38,693 nt of DNA, from NCBI GenBank assembly GCA_003512525.1, contig DOQG01000018.1, forward strand, positions 1 to 38,693, read 5' to 3'. The position numbers and the translations under genes are program-made. This document shows positions 33,293 through 38,693 of this stretch, in pieces (positions within the stretch are counted from its first letter, which is position 1; each line of letters begins with the position of its first letter). Source of the DNA: Oscillospiraceae bacterium (GTDB taxonomy: Bacteria > Bacillota > Clostridia > Oscillospirales > Ruminococcaceae). The notes beneath the pieces are model-generated. The model was not told the DNA's origin. It saw only the letters and a list, made by a program, of their open reading frames with translations, and ran no database searches.

Positions 33293-35305
33293 ATGCAGTC
33301 TTTGAAAATCAAAACGACTTTGCGCATACTTACTACCGCTTTTGCAGTTATCCCTATGCTGATTGTCGGCATTGTCGGATATTTCAGCATTACGGGATTT
33401 GCCGCCAATTCGGTCAGCCAGTTTGCAAGAGCGGCAGGTGCTGCACAGCAGGAAATAATCAACCAATATCTGAACGAGTGCATATCCGATGTTGCTTATC
33501 TTTCGTTCAGCAATTCCGCAGGAGTGCTTGCGCAGAGCGGTCAGGGCGATGATGCAAAGTCAAATCTCTCATTGCTCTCAGAAAACATCGAAACAAGAAA
33601 CAGCGGTTTTAAGAACATAGTTATCACCGACCCTGCGGGTAATATCGTATACGAATACAACGAGATACAGGGTATGAAGGAGAGCTTCTTCGGCTTTGAA
33701 GAGCTTGAAAACTATACAGAAGGCTCAATAAAGATCTCGAACATCTATACGAATAACGAGGACTACGATGCCGACGTATTCTACGTTGCCAAGAGCATCG
33801 ACAAGGATGGGCTCAACAACATTGACGGCTTTGCGATAGAAGTGATTGACATCAGCCGCATTTCGGAGATCCTTTCTAACTCTACATACGGTGAAGGCAA
33901 AGGCTATCTTGCGGTTTCGGACGGCAACAGCTGCGTTCTGAACTACAACGGAACAGCGGTACAGAAGATCGATGACGTTACCGACAGCAGTATGAGAGAT
34001 GTCTTAAAATCGACCGTAAAGCCGACTTCCAGCGAAAACAACATTGACTATAACACCGGCTCATCGCTCGGCTGCTACAATTACTTCACAGGCTCATCAA
34101 CAGGCGGTTGGAAATGGGTCAGCGTATACCCCGACAATATGTCGATGTCGCAGATAATGATACCGCTCGCAATATCGATAGGCTCTATGGTAGTGCTCGC
34201 GGTTATCTGCGCACTGCTCGGTATCCTCGTCACAAAGTCTATAGTTAATCCGATGAACCAGATGGTTGCGGTTGCGCGTGAGATACAGGAAGGTGACCGT
34301 GAAAAACGTCTTGAAATTAAAACGCACAACGAATTTAAGGATATTTCTGAGCTGTTCAACAATATGCTTGATGACGTAAGTATGTCGGAAGAACTGCACA
34401 GAACGATATCCGATATTTCGGACAATATGCTGTTCGAGTGGGATTTCCACAAGGAAGCTATGTATATCTCCGATAACTTCAAAGAAAAGTTTGATATCGA
34501 TCCGAAAGAAGCACAGCTTGCAAACGGTAAGTTCCTTGACAAGCTTATGAGCGAAGAATATGCAGAGGTATACAAGCGCGACATAAGCACACTGCTCAAG
34601 AACAAGACAGGTCATAGCGGCGAATATCAGATGACTACTAAAAACGGCAGTCTGCTGTGGTTCTCGATACGTGCTCTTTGCGTTACCGACCGTCTTGGCG
34701 AACCGCTCCGTGTTATCGGTGTCGTAACTGATATAGACAGCGAAAAGAAGCTCGAGCTTCAGCTTTCCGAGCGCGCAAGCTACGACTTCCTGTCACAGCT
34801 CTATAACAGAAGCACATTTGAGCGTGAGCTCAAGAGCGAGATCGAACGAAGCGCACACGCTAAGGTAGCCGTGCTTTTCATAGATGTAGACGACTTCAAG
34901 TTCATCAACGACCGTTTCGGTCACTCTGTAGGTGATGAGGTTATCAAATATGTTGCAGGTTGCATAAAACAGCGTGTAAAGGGCAGTGGCTTTGCAGGAC
35001 GTTTCGGCGGCGATGAGTTTGTACTCTGTATCACCGATGCAAAACAGATCGAGGAGATCGAAAGCCTGTCACTTGACCTTATCGACGAGCTCTACGAGGG
35101 TTATCATTCAGAGCTTGCCAATGTATCGATAAATGTCAAGGCAAGTATCGGTATTGCGTTCTTCCCCGAGCACGGTGACGACAGCAACAAGATAGTAGCC
35201 GCAGCCGATGAGGCTATGTACTTCGTAAAGAAGAACGGCAAAGCAAACTACCATATTTATCAGCCCGAAGATTCGCAGATAGAGGATCTCCAGCACACAC
35301 TCTAA
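33293..35305 (+). CDS. Membrane diguanylate cyclase (Cache-HAMP-PAS-GGDEF)
   Basis: This 670-residue protein has a membrane segment at ~11-35, an extracellular Cache-like sensor (~40-285), a second membrane segment (~286-310), a HAMP domain (~310-362), a PAS domain (~372-490, MTTKNGSLLWFSIRAL and VIGVVTDID) and a GGDEF domain (~495-655). The active motif GGDEF (residues 572-576) is intact. At the place of the RxxD inhibitory site the sequence is KGSG, so product inhibition by that site is not expected. No EAL domain is present. It makes c-di-GMP from two GTP. Co-transcription with the PilZ gene (25 bases apart, GGAGG before ATG) suggests local signalling. Confidence 0.93.
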   Translation: MQSLKIKTTLRILTTAFAVIPMLIVGIVGYFSITGFAANSVSQFARAAGAAQQEIINQYLNECISDVAYLSFSNSAGVLAQSGQGDDAKSNLSLLSENIETRNSGFKNIVITDPAGNIVYEYNEIQGMKESFFGFEELENYTEGSIKISNIYTNNEDYDADVFYVAKSIDKDGLNNIDGFAIEVIDISRISEILSNSTYGEGKGYLAVSDGNSCVLNYNGTAVQKIDDVTDSSMRDVLKSTVKPTSSENNIDYNTGSSLGCYNYFTGSSTGGWKWVSVYPDNMSMSQIMIPLAISIGSMVVLAVICALLGILVTKSIVNPMNQMVAVAREIQEGDREKRLEIKTHNEFKDISELFNNMLDDVSMSEELHRTISDISDNMLFEWDFHKEAMYISDNFKEKFDIDPKEAQLANGKFLDKLMSEEYAEVYKRDISTLLKNKTGHSGEYQMTTKNGSLLWFSIRALCVTDRLGEPLRVIGVVTDIDSEKKLELQLSERASYDFLSQLYNRSTFERELKSEIERSAHAKVAVLFIDVDDFKFINDRFGHSVGDEVIKYVAGCIKQRVKGSGFAGRFGGDEFVLCITDAKQIEEIESLSLDLIDELYEGYHSELANVSINVKASIGIAFFPEHGDDSNKIVAAADEAMYFVKKNGKANYHIYQPEDSQIEDLQHTL

Positions 35306-35324
35306 GCATATCACAAGAATAATA

Positions 35325-35349
35325 CATACCCGCTTTTCAGGCGGGTATG
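35325..35349 (+). terminator. Terminator after the cyclase gene
   Basis: CATACCCGC and GCGGGTATG form a 9-bp stem with a 7-base loop, followed by ACTGTTTTATG. It lies 20 bases after the stop and separates the cyclase operon from parA. Confidence 0.7.
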
Positions 35350-35370
35350 ACTGTTTTATGTGTAAATAAT

Positions 35371-35398
35371 TTGAAATTTAAAAATCTTACCCGATAAT
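35371..35398 (+). promoter_or_regulatory. Promoter for the parA-ComFB operon
   Basis: TTGAAA, 16 bases, GATAAT, some 20 bases before the parA ATG. The -10 lies within CCCGATAAT, which also resembles the sigma-28 -10 element (GCCGATAA), but no well-spaced TAAA -35 is seen. Confidence 0.55.
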
Positions 35399-35418
35399 AC
35401 AAAGAAAGGACGCACTTT

Positions 35419-36234
35419 ATGGCAGTCGTTATAGCTATAACAAATCAGAAAGGCGGCGTAGGCAAGACCACCACCTGTTCCGCATTCTGCGGAGGGCTCA
35501 CCGAAAGCGGAAAGAGCGTACTTGCGATAGATCTCGACCCGCAGGGAAATCTCAGCTTCAGTTTAGGCGCAGATTCCGAGGAAAGCTATACTATGTACGA
35601 TGTTTTCAAGGGCAACTGCACACTGAAAGAAGCGATACAAAGCACTGACAACTGTGATGTAATACCCGCAAATATCCTGCTGTCGGGTTGCGAGCTGGAG
35701 CTTACCGGAGTCGGCAGAGAATATCTTCTCAGAGAGGCTCTGACGGCGGTAGCAGACGATTATGACTACATAATGATAGATACCCCTCCTGCGCTGTCTA
35801 TCCTCACTATAAACGCGTATACGGCGGCTGACAAGCTTATAATCCCGATGATAGCGGAAATACTCAGCTTGCAGGGTATAGCACAGCTTAAAGAAACGAT
35901 TTTCGCCGTAAAGAAGTATTACAATAAAGACCTTGAAATAACAGGGATACTGCTAAACAAATACAATCCCCGCCTTGTGCTCACAAAGGAAGTAGAGGAG
36001 CTTGCGGGAATGATAGCCGAACAGCTCGGCACAAGGATTCTCAACTCCCGTATAAGCACAAATGTTTCACTCGCCGAAGCACCCGCACACGGCATATCCA
36101 TTATGGAATATGCACCCCGATCAAAAGCTGCGGCTGAGTACAAAAAGCTGATATGCGAAGTTACCGGCGTGAGTATGAAAAACACATCTAAAAAAAGCAG
36201 TGACCGCCCCACAAGACGTCCTGAAAGAAAGTAA
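35419..36234 (+). CDS. ParA/Soj family ATPase
   Basis: This 271-residue protein has the deviant Walker A KGGVGKTTT (residues ~11-19), the DLDPQGNLSFSLG segment, Walker A' region DYIMIDTPPALSILT and the ParA-type IPMIAEILSLQGIAQL and NPRLVLTKEV segments. This is the Soj/ParA subfamily, which binds DNA or positions cargo by ATP cycling. It is not FlhG-like: the DLDPQGNLS sequence and lack of the FlhG N-terminal peptide argue against that. No ParB gene or parS site is seen nearby; the partner gene downstream is ComFB-like. The tail is Arg/Lys-rich (DRPTRRPERK). AAAGAAAGGA precedes the ATG. Confidence 0.92.
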   Translation: MAVVIAITNQKGGVGKTTTCSAFCGGLTESGKSVLAIDLDPQGNLSFSLGADSEESYTMYDVFKGNCTLKEAIQSTDNCDVIPANILLSGCELELTGVGREYLLREALTAVADDYDYIMIDTPPALSILTINAYTAADKLIIPMIAEILSLQGIAQLKETIFAVKKYYNKDLEITGILLNKYNPRLVLTKEVEELAGMIAEQLGTRILNSRISTNVSLAEAPAHGISIMEYAPRSKAAAEYKKLICEVTGVSMKNTSKKSSDRPTRRPERK

Positions 36235-36254
36235 AGTGAAAGGAGAGCCGCCTG

Positions 36255-36824
36255 ATGGCAGAAGAATATAAATCAAGCAAGACAAAACAAGTAATGGATT
36301 TAATAAATGCAAAGCCGTCCGGTGTCAATCCTTTTCTGCCGCCTGCCGAGCAGGAAAAGGAGAAGAAAGCAAAGGCTGAAAGCACGATAGAGGACAAGCT
36401 GTACAGCTACACGCGGTCAAAGAGAGGTGCTACAGCGCCAAAACCGCCGCATAGACCCAAGCATAACCCGATGCTTCATATCCCTGAGGCAACCGCCGAT
36501 AACGCGTCACTTAGCCGTGAAACGGCTGTGAGTAGACCTGTAACACGTCATACAGGTCAGATAACGATTGATATCAACCGCATCATAATCGATGAGATCC
36601 TTGATGATGCGTTGTGCCGTTTCAACACCTGTCACTGCGAAAAATGCAAGCGCATAATTTCAGAAAGGGTGCTTGAACAAGTTCCGGTAAAGATAGTTAC
36701 AGTAACCCCTGACGAGGAAAAATCCGTTATTGACAGCTACTGCAATTACGCTCGAAAAGAAATATACTCCGCAATAGTAAAGACTGTGCTTGAAAACAAG
36801 CGTAGACCGTTCCACGGAGAATAA
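36255..36824 (+). CDS. ComFB-like protein with CxCxxC motif
   Basis: This 189-residue protein has a charged, Pro-rich N-terminal ~100 residues (including KTKQVMDLINAKPSGVNPFLP) that look disordered, then a ComFB-like domain at ~104-180: INRIIIDEILDDALCRF, TCHCEKCKRIISERVLEQVPVKIV, and a helical end. The Cys-X-Cys-X2-Cys pattern matches the metal-site Cys residues of ComFB. ComFB proteins are late-competence genes in Bacillus, and some cyanobacterial members were reported to bind c-di-GMP. It starts 20 bases after parA with AAAGGAG 9 bases before the ATG. Function here is unknown. It could serve as ParA partner. Confidence 0.72.
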   Translation: MAEEYKSSKTKQVMDLINAKPSGVNPFLPPAEQEKEKKAKAESTIEDKLYSYTRSKRGATAPKPPHRPKHNPMLHIPEATADNASLSRETAVSRPVTRHTGQITIDINRIIIDEILDDALCRFNTCHCEKCKRIISERVLEQVPVKIVTVTPDEEKSVIDSYCNYARKEIYSAIVKTVLENKRRPFHGE

Positions 36825-36841
36825 ACACATATAAACGAACC

Positions 36842-36868
36842 GAGCCGCCTGCTTATAACAGGCGGCTC
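36842..36868 (+). terminator. Terminator of the parA-ComFB operon
   Basis: GAGCCGCCTG and CAGGCGGCTC form a 10-bp perfect stem with a 7-base loop, followed by TTATTATA. It lies 17 bases after the stop codon. Confidence 0.8.
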
Positions 36869-36918
36869 TTATTATATCCGACAGCGGTATCGCGATATAT
36901 CCGCATATACATACAAAA

Positions 36919-36942
36919 ACCCCTCCGCCAAAGCGGAGGGGT
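36919..36942 (-). terminator. Terminator of the surface protein gene
   Basis: ACCCCTCCGC and GCGGAGGGGT pair around a CAAA loop. The minus strand then reads a TTTTT run, the canonical U-tract. It is very similar to the terminator at 38491. Confidence 0.85.
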
Positions 36943-36984
36943 CAATATGCTCTTTAATTCAAAGCTTTACCTAATCACGAATGA

Positions 36985-38301
36985 TTACTTGCTTCTCTTC
37001 TTAAGAACGATACCTGCTGCTGCAACTGCTGCTGCTGCAAGTGCTGTAGGAACAACTGCTACTGCAACACCGGCATCGGGGTTTGTAGGCTTCTTGTTGT
37101 CATCAGCGGGCTTCTTGTCAGACTTACCGGGCTCAACGGGTACTTCTGTTTCGCCGGGAACAGTAGAATCGCCGGGAACGGTAGAATCGCCGGGAACGGT
37201 AGAATCGCCGGGCTTAGCAGGATCTTCCTTGCTTGTATCGTCGTCGGGAGTCTTGTCGTTGTCTGCTGCAACTTCTTCATCGTTGATTGTTAATGTGTAC
37301 TGTGTCTTTGTGTACTTAGCTTCGCCTGTTTTGTCATCAACCCAGCTTAAGCAGTAGAACTCAACTACAGAGCCCTTAACAACGGGGATAGAAAGCTGAC
37401 CGCTTCTATCTTCGCCACTTACTGTACCTACCCATGTTTTGCCGTTAACGCCGTCGATAGAATCGAACTCTTTATCACCTGTTGCATCCCAGCCCCAGCT
37501 TACCTGAGCACCGCCCCACTGATAGTACTTAGTTGTACCATCGGGGTTCTTAACGATAACGCCTGCGCCGCACCAGTCATTCCATTCAAATGACTTGTCC
37601 TCTTCATTAGGGCTTACAGCTACATCAACCTTAAGAGTGTCAATGTCACCCTTAACTGTGTAGGTGTAAGAAGGTTCCTTAGAGTTAACAGCAGCGATTT
37701 CTGCCTTTGTCTGAATAGGCTTAGGCTCAGCGGGCTTTGTATCTGTGTCAGCGGGCTCATCAGCCTCAACATCAGAGATAGCTTCTATAGCCTTGCCGTC
37801 CTTGTCAAGAACTTCCATCTTTTCAAGTGTAAGGTCAATGCTCCATGTCTGTGCCCATAACTGGCAATATGTGTCTGTATCTGCAAACACGGGCTTATCC
37901 TGAAGCCATGTAACTGTGCCGTCTTCGGCTAAAATGATGGGCTTCTTGCCACCTTCTTGACCCCATTCAACACCAAGCCAACCTGTAGACTCAGAGTTAG
38001 CGCCGACACCGCCGCCGATCCAATCTTCACCATTTACCTGATCTGCTGTAAGATCAAAATAAAGCTTAACACCGTAAACGTCAGAACGAGCAATGTTCTT
38101 TTCTGTGAACAGATCAATAACGGGCTTGTGCTCCTTGTCTTCTTCGTACAGCTTGATTACTGCGTCAGCCTTGTTGTCTGAAGCGAGGTCAATAGCACTG
38201 TTTGATGTGATAGCTGCTGTTGCTGCAAATGCGCTTACTGCAAGTGATGATACTGCGAGTGAAGCTGCTGCAATTGCAGCTAAAGTTTTTGTAAACTTCA
38301 T
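36985..38301 (-). CDS. Secreted surface protein with two Trp-rich modules and NPDAG C-terminal anchor
   Basis: This ~438-residue protein has a signal peptide (MKFTKTLAAIAAASLAVSSL.., cleavage near AFA), then two distantly similar Trp-rich beta modules (first around ~35-160 with EDWIGGGVGANSESTGW; second ~205-340 with NDWCGAGVIVKNPDG and QWGGAQVSWGWD). A PGDSTV tandem repeat linker follows (~375-395) and a C-terminal sorting-like end, NPDAG-hydrophobic-KKRSK. The modules resemble carbohydrate-binding beta-sandwiches, but the family is not recognised. An earlier ATG at 38316 overlaps the GGAGG ribosome site; the ATG at 38299-38301 lies 8 bases after that site and is chosen. It is on the opposite strand to parA and the ComFB gene. 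Confidence 0.85.
   Translation of the reverse strand: MKFTKTLAAIAAASLAVSSLAVSAFAATAAITSNSAIDLASDNKADAVIKLYEEDKEHKPVIDLFTEKNIARSDVYGVKLYFDLTADQVNGEDWIGGGVGANSESTGWLGVEWGQEGGKKPIILAEDGTVTWLQDKPVFADTDTYCQLWAQTWSIDLTLEKMEVLDKDGKAIEAISDVEADEPADTDTKPAEPKPIQTKAEIAAVNSKEPSYTYTVKGDIDTLKVDVAVSPNEEDKSFEWNDWCGAGVIVKNPDGTTKYYQWGGAQVSWGWDATGDKEFDSIDGVNGKTWVGTVSGEDRSGQLSIPVVKGSVVEFYCLSWVDDKTGEAKYTKTQYTLTINDEEVAADNDKTPDDDTSKEDPAKPGDSTVPGDSTVPGDSTVPGETEVPVEPGKSDKKPADDNKKPTNPDAGVAVAVVPTALAAAAVAAAGIVLKKRSK
37151..37212 (-). repeat. 18-bp tandem repeat coding PGDSTV
   Basis: Three full copies of an 18-base unit (plus strand TCGCCGGGAACNGTAGAA) and part of a fourth encode the PGDSTV linker. Copies 2 and 3 are identical, so the number is likely to vary between strains. 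Confidence 0.85.
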
Positions 38302-38346
38302 TTTTTTGTCCTCCATAAAAATTTGTTAGCTCATTAGCTATTTATA

Positions 38347-38375
38347 ATCATACTATATTGCCGGATGTTTTGCAA
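38347..38375 (-). promoter_or_regulatory. Sigma-A promoter for the surface protein gene
   Basis: On the minus strand TTGCAA, 17 bases, TATGAT, about 50 bases before the ATG. A small hairpin (TAGCT/AGCTA, 38327-38340) lies in the leader. Confidence 0.6.
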
Positions 38376-38490
38376 TTGGCAATTTTCACAAAAAACTTTT
38401 TTCGATTTGGTGAAACAATATAATAAATGCCGCTTTTCTTCGATTTCCGCACCATTAAACATAATTGTAAGCTGTTTTTACTACAAAAAT

Positions 38491-38510
38491 CCCCTCCGTT
38501 TCCGGAGGGG
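38491..38510 (-). terminator. Terminator of the partial paralogue
   Basis: CCCCTCCG and CGGAGGGG pair around TTTC. Minus-strand ATTTTTG follows. It lies ~40 bases after the stop codon. Confidence 0.82.
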
Positions 38511-38550
38511 ATAGTGTACTTAATTTAAGTAAATACTCACTTAACAGTGA

Positions 38551-38693
38551 TTACTTTCTCTTCTTAAGAACGATACCTGCTGCTGCAACTGCTGCTGCTG
38601 CAACTGCTGCGGGAACAACTGCTACTGCAACACCTGTATCTGCATTTGAAGGCTTCTTGTTATCATCAGCGGGCTTTGCGGGCTCAACGGGCT
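38551..38693 (-). CDS. 3' end of a tandem paralogue surface protein
   Basis: Only the last 46 codons and stop are inside the window. They encode a Pro/Lys-rich stretch, NADTG, a hydrophobic Ala/Val segment and KKRK. At DNA level this end is nearly identical to that of the preceding gene (36985-38301), and the terminator hairpin is also alike. It is the C-terminal anchor of a second surface protein, cut by the window edge. Confidence 0.8.
   Translation of the reverse strand, partial: PVEPAKPADDNKKPSNADTGVAVAVVPAAVAAAAVAAAGIVLKKRK

Noticed and set aside
35419..36234. ParA-like gene as the missing flhG
   Set aside because: The DLDPQGNLS segment and overall sequence fit Soj/ParA and not FlhG, and it is not beside flhF. 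Functional replacement remains possible but the family is different.

Overview
The window looks like chromosomal DNA of a motile, low-to-mid GC Gram-positive Clostridia bacterium, most likely Ruminococcaceae/Oscillospiraceae. The reasons are strong AGGAGG-type ribosome sites with many TTG starts, a CheC/CheD/FliY-type chemotaxis repertoire, FlbD/FapA flagellar genes, a surface protein with the gut-Firmicute 'YTG..DYT.SY.NN..GTA' repeat, and Ala/Val-rich C-terminal anchors of the NPDAG/NADTG type. The genus cannot be fixed from sequence alone.

About 31 kb (197-31251) is one minus-strand run of motility genes, read right to left: flgB-flgC-fliE-fliF-fliG-fliH-fliI-fliJ / fliK-flgD-(flagellar operon protein)-flgE / flbD-motA / motB-fliM-fliY-cheY-fliO-fliP-fliQ-fliR-flhB / flhA-fliA / flgF-flgG / cheC-cheD-fapA and finally a large secreted repeat protein with a Cys/His hydrolase-like C-terminus. 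The slashes mark gaps of 110-460 bp. Good sigma-A-like promoters can be read in the gaps before flgB, fliK, motB, flhA and flgF, so the superoperon is probably tiled with internal promoters. fliL, flhF and flhG are absent from their usual places. No flagellin, cheA, cheW or cheB lies in the window. Two gaps (flgE/flbD and flhB/flhA) carry a shared, diverged REP/MITE-like repeat.

Upstream of flgB is a small membrane protein gene on the same strand (31572-32249). Divergent to it is a plus-strand pair: a PilZ/YcgR-like protein (32569-33267) and a membrane Cache-HAMP-PAS-GGDEF diguanylate cyclase (33293-35305), i.e. a likely c-di-GMP control module next to the flagellar genes. A terminator follows. 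Then comes a second plus-strand operon: a ParA/Soj-type ATPase (35419-36234) paired with a ComFB-like CxCxxC protein (36255-36824) in place of ParB. This ParA-ComFB pair is the least ordinary arrangement in the window.

The right end (36985-38693, minus) holds a complete secreted surface protein and the 3' end of a tandem paralogue. Each has a near-identical C-terminal anchor and its own terminator hairpin. I saw no tRNA, rRNA, CRISPR array, phage or transposase gene.
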